Assembly: GCF_021655115.1 (NCBI RefSeq)
Contig: NZ_PPXY01000062.1
Location: 1-32,507 of the forward strand
Source: Clostridium sp. Cult3
GTDB taxonomy: Bacteria; Bacillota; Clostridia; Tissierellales; Tepidimicrobiaceae
Direction of reading: 5' to 3'
Length of the DNA stretch: 32,507 nt
Shown: one piece after another, positions 17,390 through 24,859 of the stretch
Position numbering within the stretch: the stretch's first letter is position 1
Layout of the letters: every line of letters starts with the position of its first letter
The notes under the pieces: model-generated
What the model was told of the DNA's origin: nothing
Databases searched by the model: none
Seen by the model: only the letters and a program-made list of their open reading frames with translations
Program-made: the position numbers and the translations under genes

Positions 17390-18187
17390 TTATTGACTAC
17401 GTTGCCTCATAGCTTCATACATTATTATTGATGATGCTATAGCCACATTTAAAGACTCTGCTTCCCCTACCATAGGTATCTTTATCAAACGATCCGAGAC
17501 AGAATAAAGATAAGGTGATACTCCACTGGCCTCATTGCCAATAATAAGCGCCGAAGCATCTTGAAAGTTAGTTTCGTGAATATATTGACTGCCCTCTAAT
17601 GAAGTGGAATAAATCCTTACTCCTTTCTCCTTTAATCTTTCAATAGTCAACACTTCATCGGGCTCATGAAATATTGGCACCCTAAATATAGAACCCATAG
17701 TTGAACGAACTACCTTAGGATTATATACATCCACACAACCTTCCGTCACTATTATACCATCGATTCCAAAAGCATCAGCAGTCCTTATTATAGTTCCCAT
17801 GTTTCCTGGATCTTGAAGTCTATCTAATAACAATATAAATGAATTCCTATTTAAATCCAATTCATCTATTGAATTGCTTCTAAACTCTGCCATAGCCATT
17901 ATCCCCTGGGGGTTTTTTATATTAGATATTTCTTTATATAATTTATTTGGAACGTGAATTGTTCTAGGGTCAGAGCTTATTTTGTTAAAAAGCTCCTTTC
18001 CACCTTTTACATTTAACAATTCGTCCGAATATACGATATTGACAACAGGATAATTATTATCAATACATTCTTCTACTATATTTATACCTTCCACTATAAA
18101 CCGTTTTTTTATCCATCGATCCTTTTTCCTATATAAACTTTTTATCTCCTTTATCATAGGGTTTGAAGGACTAGTAATACTTGTCAT
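17390..18187 (-). CDS. TrmH/SpoU family RNA 2'-O-methyltransferase
   Basis: A 265-residue SPOUT methyltransferase that transfers a methyl group from S-adenosylmethionine to a ribose 2'-OH in rRNA or tRNA. The N-terminal 100 residues are a substrate-binding domain (RKKDRWIKKRFIVEG). The knotted domain shows all three motifs: LLDRLQDPGNMGTIIRTADAFG, IIGNEASG, and IKIPMVGEAESLNVAIASSI, ending in RQR. The closest type is YsgA-like; the exact target nucleotide cannot be told. ATG at 18187 lies 3 bp after the ktrA stop with only a weak site (TTGGTGA), suggesting coupling to ktrA. Confidence 0.9.
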   Translation of the reverse strand: MTSITSPSNPMIKEIKSLYRKKDRWIKKRFIVEGINIVEECIDNNYPVVNIVYSDELLNVKGGKELFNKISSDPRTIHVPNKLYKEISNIKNPQGIMAMAEFRSNSIDELDLNRNSFILLLDRLQDPGNMGTIIRTADAFGIDGIIVTEGCVDVYNPKVVRSTMGSIFRVPIFHEPDEVLTIERLKEKGVRIYSTSLEGSQYIHETNFQDASALIIGNEASGVSPYLYSVSDRLIKIPMVGEAESLNVAIASSIIMYEAMRQRSQ

Positions 18188-18190
18188 AAT

Positions 18191-18847
18191 TTATTCACCA
18201 ACACTCTGTTCTAATTTTTCAATATCCTTTGTACTCCCTATTACTACTAACACATCGCCCTCGAGGATAATATCGTCAGCATAAGGCGAAACATTTATAT
18301 CATCCCCTCGTTTTATAGCCATAACATTGATACCATATTTTGTCGGAAGCCTTAATTCCTTTAATGTCCTATTTGACCACTTATCTAATGCAGCAATTTC
18401 CAATATACTATAATCAGGAGAAAGTTCAATAAAATCTAAAATATTTGAAGATACTAAATTATGAGCAACTCTAACTCCCATATCCCTTTCAGGGAAAATA
18501 ATTCTATCAGCTCCAATTTTAGATAATACCTTTCCATGAAGTTCATCATGAGCTTTTACAATTACTTTTTTTACACCTAAATCCTTAGCTATTAAAGTAG
18601 CCATTATTGAAGCCTGATAGTTTGAACCTATGCTTACAATAACCACATCAAAATTTCTAATACCTAGTTCAGCTAGCACCTTTTCATCGGTAACATCCGC
18701 TTGTACCGCACAAGTTACACTATCAGATATCTCTTGGACTTTTTCTTCATCTAAATCAATGGCCAATACTTCATGTCCTAAATCATATAATGTTTTTGCA
18801 ACGCTCGAACCAAATCTACCACAACCTATAACTACAAACTGCTTCAT
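18191..18847 (-). CDS. ktrA: KtrA/TrkA-type potassium uptake regulatory subunit (RCK)
   Basis: The cytoplasmic gating subunit of a KtrAB/TrkAH potassium importer; RCK proteins of this kind bind nucleotides (ATP/ADP, NAD). The 218-residue product has an N-terminal Rossmann fold with G8-x-G10-x-x-G13 (VIGCGRFGSS), an acidic end of strand 2 (LAIDLDEEK), and a C-terminal RCK-C domain (about 135-218, starting near FIELSPDYSILEI). Length matches B. subtilis KtrA rather than the double-length E. coli TrkA. The ATG at 18847 lies 14 bp after the membrane subunit gene; trmH follows at 3 bp. Ktr systems are often controlled by c-di-AMP through the RCK-C domain; this is family knowledge. Confidence 0.93.
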   Translation of the reverse strand: MKQFVVIGCGRFGSSVAKTLYDLGHEVLAIDLDEEKVQEISDSVTCAVQADVTDEKVLAELGIRNFDVVIVSIGSNYQASIMATLIAKDLGVKKVIVKAHDELHGKVLSKIGADRIIFPERDMGVRVAHNLVSSNILDFIELSPDYSILEIAALDKWSNRTLKELRLPTKYGINVMAIKRGDDINVSPYADDIILEGDVLVVIGSTKDIEKLEQSVGE

Positions 18848-18861
18848 ATCCTTTCTCCTCT

Positions 18862-20205
18862 CTATCCAACTATAATATTTTCTTCAGAATGCCTATATAG
18901 GGATTGCTTTTGTCTTTGTGCAAAAGCAAAAGCCATGGTTAAGGGTCCTACCCTACCTGCATACATAGTTAATGTAATCACCAGTTTACCAACATCTGAT
19001 AAGTTAGGGGTTATGCCTCTTGTCAATCCAACTGTTCCAAAAGCTGATGTGGTTTCAAAGAGCACATCTAAAAAAGAAAATTCTTCAGTAATTGTTAGTA
19101 CAATTGATACTGTCAAAATCAGAATCAGACCAATACTAACAATAGCCAAGGATCTATTTATTATATCCTGATTTAATCTCCTATTAAAAGCTACTACATC
19201 TTTATTCCCTCTAATTACAGCTAAAGTAGTCAATAGGGTAGCACCAAAAGTAGTGGTTTTAATACCTCCAGCTGTAGAGCCAGGAGAACCTCCAATAAAC
19301 ATAAGTATAATCATTATAAAAGCAGTAGTGTCATATATCTTAGATATATCTATAGAGTTAAATCCAGCAGTACGAGGAATGACCCCTTGGAAAAAAGAAG
19401 CCAAGACTTTTTCTCCATTAGAAAGTTCTGCTAAAGTGTCTGGATTGTTTCTTTCTACAACAAAAATTATCAGCATTCCAATTAGTATCAACATAAAACT
19501 AATACTTAAAACCAATTTTGAATGGAGGCTAAGCCTTTTAAAACTCTTTTTATTTGAAATATCAATTAATACGGAAAATCCCAAACCCCCAATTATAATT
19601 AATAGACAAATTGTAATATTAATTGTAAAATCACCAACAAAAGATACCATACTATTCCCAATTATATCGAATCCCGCATTACAAAATGCAGATATGGCGT
19701 GAAATATGGAAAACCATATACCCTTTGCAAGGCCAAATCTAGGAATAAATCTTGTTGAAAGAAAAATAGCACCAATGCTTTCTATCATAAAGGTCGATAA
19801 TATAACATATTTAGTTAATCTAACCATACCAGATAATGCATCTTGATTTAACTGTTCTTTGATTATTAACCTTTCCTTTAAGCTTATTTTTTTCCCTATT
19901 AAAAGCGCCATAATAGTAGCAGATGTCATAAATCCTAAACCGCCTATTTGGATTAGAATCAATATGATTATTTTGCCAAACAAGGACCAATACTCAGCAG
20001 TATTAACAACTGTTAAGCCAGTAACACAAACTGCTGAGGCAGAGGTAAATAGGGCATTTATAAATCCAATACTTGCATCATCATTAGTCGCTATAGGCAA
20101 ATTCAACAATATTGCTCCCAATATTATTAAGGCCCCAAAGCCTGCTACTAAAAACCTTGGTGGATTTAATTCCAATCTATTTAAATGTTTTCTAACAAAT
20201 GTCAT
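18862..20205 (-). CDS. ktrB: KtrB/TrkH family potassium transporter membrane subunit
   Basis: A 447-residue membrane protein of the Trk/Ktr/HKT family that passes K+ (often with Na+) into the cell. The four half-membrane P-loops are recognisable by their selectivity-filter glycines: SASAVCVTGL (about 55-64), FCNAGFD, PRTAGFN and FGTVGLT. Length matches KtrB (about 445) rather than TrkH (about 480). ATG at 20205 with AGGAGG at 8 nt. It is first in the ktrB-ktrA-trmH unit and lies just after the rplT terminator. Confidence 0.94.
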   Translation of the reverse strand: MTFVRKHLNRLELNPPRFLVAGFGALIILGAILLNLPIATNDDASIGFINALFTSASAVCVTGLTVVNTAEYWSLFGKIIILILIQIGGLGFMTSATIMALLIGKKISLKERLIIKEQLNQDALSGMVRLTKYVILSTFMIESIGAIFLSTRFIPRFGLAKGIWFSIFHAISAFCNAGFDIIGNSMVSFVGDFTINITICLLIIIGGLGFSVLIDISNKKSFKRLSLHSKLVLSISFMLILIGMLIIFVVERNNPDTLAELSNGEKVLASFFQGVIPRTAGFNSIDISKIYDTTAFIMIILMFIGGSPGSTAGGIKTTTFGATLLTTLAVIRGNKDVVAFNRRLNQDIINRSLAIVSIGLILILTVSIVLTITEEFSFLDVLFETTSAFGTVGLTRGITPNLSDVGKLVITLTMYAGRVGPLTMAFAFAQRQKQSLYRHSEENIIVG

Positions 20206-20239
20206 ATAAAAGGCCTCCTATAATTACATAACCACAAAT

Positions 20240-20248
20240 ATTGTACCA
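20240..20248 (-). promoter_or_regulatory. Possible extended -10 promoter of ktrB-ktrA
   Basis: Minus-strand TGGTACAAT: a TACAAT box with TG one base upstream. The -35 region is weak. It lies 35 bp before the ktrB ATG and after the rplT terminator. Confidence 0.4.
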
Positions 20249-20283
20249 TAAACAGCCTTAAAGTATCAGTTTTTTGAAAAAAT

Positions 20284-20307
20284 AAAAGCTCCGTACCCGG
20301 AACTTTT
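20284..20307 (-). terminator. Intrinsic terminator of infC-rpmI-rplT
   Basis: On the minus strand a 9-bp stem, AAAAGTTCC / GGAGCTTTT with one wobble pair and loop GGGTAC, starts 3 bp after the rplT stop and runs into TTTTATTTTTT. Confidence 0.8.
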
Positions 20308-20310
20308 AGT

Positions 20311-20661
20311 TTACATACCCTTTGCAATTTCTACTAATTCTTTAAAACCATCTGGATCGTGAATTGCCATCTCTGATAGCATCTTCCTGTTGATTTCAAT
20401 ATTTGCCTTTTTAAGTCCATTGATAAATGTACTATAGTTCATTCCATTTTGTCTTGCTGCTGCATTTATCCTTGAAATCCAAAGCTTTCTAAAATCTCTC
20501 TTTCTTTGTTTACGTCCTGAATAAGCATAATTCAAAGACTTCATAACAGCTTGATTTGCTGGTCTATATAATTTGCTCTTGGCACCATAGTATCCTTTTG
20601 CTTGTTTTAACACTCTTTTATGTCTTTTTCTAGCAGTAACTCCACCTTTTACTCTTGCCAT
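20311..20661 (-). CDS. rplT: 50S ribosomal protein L20
   Basis: L20 is an early-assembly protein of the large subunit and, in Firmicutes, the repressor of its own operon through the infC leader. The 116-residue sequence is unmistakable: [47 protein letters not shown] and the C-terminal globular domain. ATG at 20661 with AAGGAGGTAC upstream. It is last of three genes and is followed by a terminator. Confidence 0.99.
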   Translation of the reverse strand: MARVKGGVTARKRHKRVLKQAKGYYGAKSKLYRPANQAVMKSLNYAYSGRKQRKRDFRKLWISRINAAARQNGMNYSTFINGLKKANIEINRKMLSEMAIHDPDGFKELVEIAKGM

Positions 20662-20701
20662 TTAAAGTACCTCCTTCATTTGAATATTTCTAGTTCATCT
20701 A

Positions 20702-20902
20702 TTATGGTAATAGTGAATCGATTCTTTTTTGATCACTTTTACTTACTAAAGCTGGTTTTCTTAAGTTTCTAACTCTCTTTGGAGACTTTTTCCCAGTTTT
20801 ATGACTTTTATAAGCTTTATACCTTCTAAGTTTACCTGTCCCTGTTCTTTTAAATCTCTTTGCTGCTCCTCTATGAGTTTTCATCTTGTTCTTTTTTGCC
20901 AT
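20702..20902 (-). CDS. rpmI: 50S ribosomal protein L35
   Basis: A 66-residue, highly basic large-subunit protein. The sequence [19 protein letters not shown] and the C-terminal [16 protein letters not shown] are typical of L35. ATG at 20902 with GAGGAGGTAAAAG upstream; it lies 18 bp after infC and 40 bp before rplT. Confidence 0.98.
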   Translation of the reverse strand: MAKKNKMKTHRGAAKRFKRTGTGKLRRYKAYKSHKTGKKSPKRVRNLRKPALVSKSDQKRIDSLLP

Positions 20903-20920
20903 ATCTTTTACCTCCTCTAC

Positions 20921-21430
20921 TTACTCAGTTTTGGGAACTAGATACATGATCATATTTCTTCCTTCCATCTTTGGGGCTTTATCTATAACTCCATGTTCAG
21001 AAGTTATCTCGGCAAATTTTTGCAAAACTTCTTTACCCATATCCGTATGCCCTAATTCTCTTCCTCTGAACCTTATACTAACTTTAACCTTATCCCCATT
21101 GTTTAGAAAATCCATAGCTCTTCTCGCCTTTACATTCAGATCATGTTCCTCAATGTTTGGACTCATCCTTACTTCTTTTACATTGATTACCCTTTGATTC
21201 TTCTTAGCTTCTTTTTCCTTTTTAGCTAATTCATATTTGTATTTTCCATAATCCATAATCCTACATACTGGTGGTTTAGCGTTTGGAGCGACTTTTACCA
21301 AATCCAATTTTCTATCATAGGCAATTTCTATGGCCTTTCTGGTTGGCACTATTCCTATTTGATCACCGTTGACATCAATAAGTCTTACTTCTTTTTCCCT
21401 TATCTCTTCATTAATTTGAAGTTCTTTAAT
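20921..21430 (-). CDS. infC: Translation initiation factor IF-3, starting at ATT
   Basis: IF3 binds the 30S subunit, prevents premature 50S joining and checks the start codon. The full protein is 169 residues: N-domain (LQINEEIREKEVRLIDVNG and GIVPTRKAIEIAYDR), linker (KYELAKKEKEAKK) and C-domain (VRMSPNIEEHDL, VKVSIRFRGRELGH). The first ATG/GTG-type start in frame (a GTG at 21349) would remove 27 conserved N-domain residues. The frame stays open to an ATT at 21428-21430 that lies 9 nt after a strong AGGAGG. IF3 genes of E. coli and bacilli start with ATT, which lets IF3 repress its own translation, so I place the start there. The gene follows an attenuator-type leader. Confidence 0.95.
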   Translation of the reverse strand: MKELQINEEIREKEVRLIDVNGDQIGIVPTRKAIEIAYDRKLDLVKVAPNAKPPVCRIMDYGKYKYELAKKEKEAKKNQRVINVKEVRMSPNIEEHDLNVKARRAMDFLNNGDKVKVSIRFRGRELGHTDMGKEVLQKFAEITSEHGVIDKAPKMEGRNMIMYLVPKTE

Positions 21431-21607
21431 ATTACTGCACCTCCTAATATTTTAAAATAAAAAGCGGGTACAAGTACCCGCTAATAGTCAACATTAAATA
21501 AAATAGTCTATACTATTCTACATTTTAGTTTAATTATTGTAACCTTATGAGCCTCAGCTATAAGGTGAGAAGCGGACACTTCTACTTGTCTTATTTATTT
21601 ACTTACC
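21431..21607 (-). promoter_or_regulatory. infC operon leader (L20-leader type)
   Basis: The 177-nt leader between promoter and infC has ordered structure on the minus strand: AGAAG/CTTCT hairpin (21568-21583), ACCTTAT/ATAAGGT hairpin (21542-21566) and a strong terminator (21463-21482) just before the ribosome binding site. This matches the position and logic of the Firmicute L20 leader, in which L20 binding promotes termination; assignment to that exact family is inferred from position, not from an alignment. Confidence 0.7.
21463..21482 (-). terminator. Attenuator terminator before infC
   Basis: An 8-bp GC-rich stem, AGCGGGTA / TACCCGCT with loop CTTG on the minus strand, is followed by TTTTTATTTT. 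It lies 32 bp before the infC start codon, so infC expression requires read-through. Confidence 0.85.
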
Positions 21608-21613
21608 ATAGAT

Positions 21614-21642
21614 ATTATATGTTAGAATATATATTTTGTCAA
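21614..21642 (-). promoter_or_regulatory. Consensus promoter of infC-rpmI-rplT
   Basis: Minus-strand TTGACA (21637-21642), exactly 17 bp, TATAAT (21614-21619): a perfect match to the sigma-A consensus, fitting a ribosomal operon whose output is set downstream by the leader. Confidence 0.85.
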
Positions 21643-21689
21643 ACATTTTTTATATTTATTACCTAGTATTATGTTTTTGTCCTAAACGA

Positions 21690-23087
21690 TCATTTAGCCA
21701 ATTCATACAGGGCATGGGCATATATCCTGGTTATTTTCATCAGATGTTCAATAGATATAAATTCATCTTTTTGGTGAGCTACTTCTTTTTGTCCAGGGAA
21801 AACTGGCCCAAAAGCTACAGCATTTTCCATAGCCCTTGCATAGGTTCCACCCCCAATAGCAATTGGCTCACTATCTTTATCTCCTGTTTGCTCTCTATAT
21901 ACATCCATCAATTTTTTAACTAAAAAATTGTCCTTAGGTACGTATAAAGGTTTAGTGTCCTCTTTACCTTCTATTAATTGAATACCTGTTCCCTTTAGGT
22001 TATTCCTAATGCCACTGTATACTTCTTCTGAACTACTCTTAATAGGATATCTAACATTTATAGTCAACTTAATTTCTTCGTTACTCAATCTAATCATACC
22101 AGGATTAAAATTCAATTTCCCCGAAACATCATCTTCTAGTCCACAGCCAATTCCTTCCCCATGATGTTTGAAAGCAATCTTTCCATTATACATATTTACA
22201 AATTCACATACATCACATTCGCCATCTAGTATTTCCCCTAAAAAGCTCATTAGGTAACTAATAGCATTTTCACCTTTTTCCGGCGTACTCCCATGGGCAG
22301 ATACTCCTTTTGCAATTATCTTTACCCTATTTTTATCTTTTACCATAGATAGTGGGTATTTTGTTCTTTCAATAAAATCATCTAATTTTTCTTCTATTAC
22401 AGAAGGTTCTTTTACTTCCAATACTGCCTCACAGTAATCTGGTACCATATTAGGAGCATTGCCACCTTTTAAGCCTTTTACTACTATATCACCACAGTTA
22501 TTAGAATCTAATTTTTTCACCAAGTCAAATACAATTATACCCTTTTCCCCGTATATAGCTGGAAACTCAGCATCAGGTGTAAATGCCATATCTGGTGCTT
22601 TTTCATGAGCAAAATAGTGTTTCATACAGCCCCAACCAGTCTCCTCATTAGTTCCAAATATTATCCTTATCTTCTTACTTAAGGGTACCTTTGATTCCTT
22701 TAGTGCCTTCATAGCATACATACAAGCAATGGCTGGACCCTTATCATCCGCAGTTCCCCTACCATATATTTTCCCATCGTGAATTTCTCCACCATAAGGA
22801 GGATAAGTCCATCCATCTCCTTCTGGTACTACATCTAAATGCACCAAAACCCCAACTACCTCCTGGCCATCACCTAGGTCTGCATGAGCTGCATAATTAT
22901 CTAAATTTTTTGTATCAAATCCCATCTCCTCTGCCAAATTCAGGGCAAATTGTAATGCTTTATATGGTCCCTCTCCAAAAGGCATATTAGGCTTTGCATC
23001 TTCTTCTACACTTTTTATAGCTACGATATCCTGTGTAGATTTCACAATATCTTCTTCATAGCTATCTATCAGCTTGATAAATTCCAT
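21690..23087 (-). CDS. pepV: Dipeptidase PepV (M20 metallopeptidase)
   Basis: A cytoplasmic zinc dipeptidase of the M20 family that splits a range of dipeptides. The 465-residue protein shows the metal ligands H83 and D85 (VLVHLDVVPEGDGW), the bridging Asp in GRGTADDKGP, the catalytic Glu pair in FGTNEETGW, and a central lid/dimerisation domain (about 190-330). Length equals that of characterised PepV. The start is the ATG at 23087 with AGAGGTGAT; in-frame starts up to 23129 lack a site. It is monocistronic, divergent from the FtsH-like gene, and has its own promoter. I see no clear terminator after it. Confidence 0.93.
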   Translation of the reverse strand: MEFIKLIDSYEEDIVKSTQDIVAIKSVEEDAKPNMPFGEGPYKALQFALNLAEEMGFDTKNLDNYAAHADLGDGQEVVGVLVHLDVVPEGDGWTYPPYGGEIHDGKIYGRGTADDKGPAIACMYAMKALKESKVPLSKKIRIIFGTNEETGWGCMKHYFAHEKAPDMAFTPDAEFPAIYGEKGIIVFDLVKKLDSNNCGDIVVKGLKGGNAPNMVPDYCEAVLEVKEPSVIEEKLDDFIERTKYPLSMVKDKNRVKIIAKGVSAHGSTPEKGENAISYLMSFLGEILDGECDVCEFVNMYNGKIAFKHHGEGIGCGLEDDVSGKLNFNPGMIRLSNEEIKLTINVRYPIKSSSEEVYSGIRNNLKGTGIQLIEGKEDTKPLYVPKDNFLVKKLMDVYREQTGDKDSEPIAIGGGTYARAMENAVAFGPVFPGQKEVAHQKDEFISIEHLMKITRIYAHALYELAK

Positions 23088-23159
23088 AGTATCACCTCTT
23101 TTGATTTTTAAAAATAATTTCTTTTTCACCTATGGTTTCCAATACCATCTTTCATATAC

Positions 23160-23188
23160 ATTATATCCTTACATATTATTTCCTACAA
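23160..23188 (-). promoter_or_regulatory. Promoter of pepV
   Basis: Minus-strand -35 TTGTAG (23183-23188), 17 bp, -10 TATAAT (23160-23165), giving a leader of about 65 nt. The divergent plus-strand gene has only a weak candidate -10 (TATATT, 23234-23239) with no good -35. Confidence 0.6.
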
Positions 23189-23269
23189 CTTTTAACACAA
23201 TTCTTTTTATATTAAAAATGTAAATGGTTACACTATATTTTAGAAATATTGAATTAAGGTGGGGATAAA

Positions 23270-24820
23270 TTGAATAGAAAAAAATTGTCTTTTTTATTGC
23301 TAGTGATTGGGTTAGTTGTATCTACCATATTAATTTACGATCTGTATTATCCATCACCAAGCTTGAAGGAAATGAAATTAGGGGATAGGATAACTGTTTG
23401 GATCCTTACCATAGGATTTTTGATCTACTATATCAAAACCCATTCTAAACCTCAACTAGTTCCCTCAGTATTAAGTAACGAAAAAGATAACAGTAGGGAT
23501 AGGGATAAACCTAGCATATCTTTTAAAGATGTAGCAGGTTTAGAAGAAATAAAAGAAGAGCTCCAGGAAACAATAGATTTCATCAACAACTCAAATAAAT
23601 ATAGGCGAATGGGAGCAAAGATCCCAAAAGGAATTCTTTTTTATGGACCTCCTGGTACAGGCAAAACCTTACTTGCTAAAGCGGTAGCTGGTGAAACTAG
23701 CTCTACATTTCTCTATGCTAGCGGATCTGAATTTGTAGAAAAATATGTAGGAGTTGGAGCTAAAAGGGTAAGGACCCTTTTTGAAAAAGCCAAAAAAGAT
23801 TCCCCAAGCATAATATTTATTGACGAAATCGATGCCATTGGTACAAAGAGAAATCTAGAATCAAACAATGAAAAGGATCAAACCCTCAATCAACTACTAG
23901 TGGAAATGGATGGATTCAATACCGATGAAACGGTAATCATCATAGGAGCTACCAATAGATTAGATCTATTAGATGAAGCCTTGTTAAGACCAGGAAGATT
24001 CGACAGACATATATTTGTAGGAAATCCTAATATGAAGGCGAGAGAGCAAATACTTAAAGTCCATACAAAAAATAAACCTTTAGATAAATCAATAGATATC
24101 GAAGACATCGCCAAAAAAACTCATGGACTGTCAGGAGCTGATTTAGCCAATATAGCTAATGAAGCCGCTATAATTGCTGTAAGAAATAATAATAACAAAA
24201 TCCATCTAGAGCATTTCGATGCAGCTATAGAAAGGGTATTGGCAGGACTTGAAGTAAAAAATCCTACAGTGCTATTAAAAGAAAAAAAGACTGTCGCAAT
24301 ACACGAAGCAGGTCATGCTATAGTGTCCAAAATACTTAAAACAGATATGGTACAAAAAATATCCATTATCCCTAGAGGTCAGGCTTTAGGTTATGTACTA
24401 AAATTTCCTGATGAAGATAGATATCTATTAACTAAACAAGAATTGATGAACAAGATATCAGGATTATTAGCAGGTAGGGCAGCAGAACAATTGATTTTTG
24501 ATGAGGTTACAACAGGAGCCAAAGATGATTTAGATAAAGCCACTCACATAGCAAAAGAAATGGTTTGTAGCTATGGAATGAGCTCTCTAGGTCCTATGGC
24601 CTTAGACGAACACCATATTCGACACAGCTATGATATGATACGAAAGGAAATCAAAGATATCCTGGATAGAGGATATAGAGAAGCTACAAAAATACTTAAA
24701 GAAAACAAGGATATATTAAACCATATAGCAGATACACTACTGGAAAAGGAAACTATCAATAGCGATGAACTAGATGATATATTTAAGCTATATGAAAAAC
24801 CTATGGATTGTGCAACATAG
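23270..24820 (+). CDS. Short FtsH-like ATP-dependent zinc metalloprotease
   Basis: A membrane-anchored AAA+ protease. Two hydrophobic helices (about 5-24 and 42-57) are separated by only some 17 residues, so the usual extracytoplasmic domain of FtsH (about 70 residues) is essentially missing. The AAA+ module follows at about 83-330: Walker A GPPGTGKT (about 126-133), Walker [12 protein letters not shown] and the arginine-finger segment [11 protein letters not shown]. The M41 protease domain has the zinc motif HEAGH (345-349) and the third ligand in [10 protein letters not shown] (near 419). Total length is 516, against about 600-650 for housekeeping FtsH. The start is TTG at 23270 after AAGGTGGGG. 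It stands alone and divergent from pepV. Probably a paralogue of FtsH; substrates are unknown. Confidence 0.88.
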   Translation: MNRKKLSFLLLVIGLVVSTILIYDLYYPSPSLKEMKLGDRITVWILTIGFLIYYIKTHSKPQLVPSVLSNEKDNSRDRDKPSISFKDVAGLEEIKEELQETIDFINNSNKYRRMGAKIPKGILFYGPPGTGKTLLAKAVAGETSSTFLYASGSEFVEKYVGVGAKRVRTLFEKAKKDSPSIIFIDEIDAIGTKRNLESNNEKDQTLNQLLVEMDGFNTDETVIIIGATNRLDLLDEALLRPGRFDRHIFVGNPNMKAREQILKVHTKNKPLDKSIDIEDIAKKTHGLSGADLANIANEAAIIAVRNNNNKIHLEHFDAAIERVLAGLEVKNPTVLLKEKKTVAIHEAGHAIVSKILKTDMVQKISIIPRGQALGYVLKFPDEDRYLLTKQELMNKISGLLAGRAAEQLIFDEVTTGAKDDLDKATHIAKEMVCSYGMSSLGPMALDEHHIRHSYDMIRKEIKDILDRGYREATKILKENKDILNHIADTLLEKETINSDELDDIFKLYEKPMDCAT

Positions 24821-24825
24821 ATAGC

Positions 24826-24857
24826 AAAAGAGCAAGTAAATTTACCTGCTCTTTTTT
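24826..24857. terminator. Terminator between the FtsH-like gene and thrS
   Basis: A long hairpin: AAAGAGCA pairs with TGCTCTTT, with GTAAA/TTTAC inside it. It is followed by a T-run on the plus strand and TTTTGCTAT on the minus strand. The genes converge here, so it can serve both, but the plus-strand T-run is better. Confidence 0.8.
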
Positions 24858-24859
24858 TA

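Noticed and set aside
17282-17390. T-box for pheS-pheT
   Set aside because: The leader is too short (about 70 nt) and has no GGGTGG-ACC-type core.
19253-19702. 149-codon plus-strand open frame
   Set aside because: It is the antisense shadow of ktrB, rich in Ile/Ser as expected for the reverse strand of a membrane protein gene.
20921-21349. 142-residue version of IF3 starting at an internal GTG
   Set aside because: It cuts the conserved N-domain and has no ribosome binding site; the ATT at 21428-21430 after AGGAGG fits the family.
21662-21690. Terminator after pepV
   Set aside because: A short palindrome (CTAAA/TTTAG) exists around the stop codon, but the stem is weak and no T-run follows.
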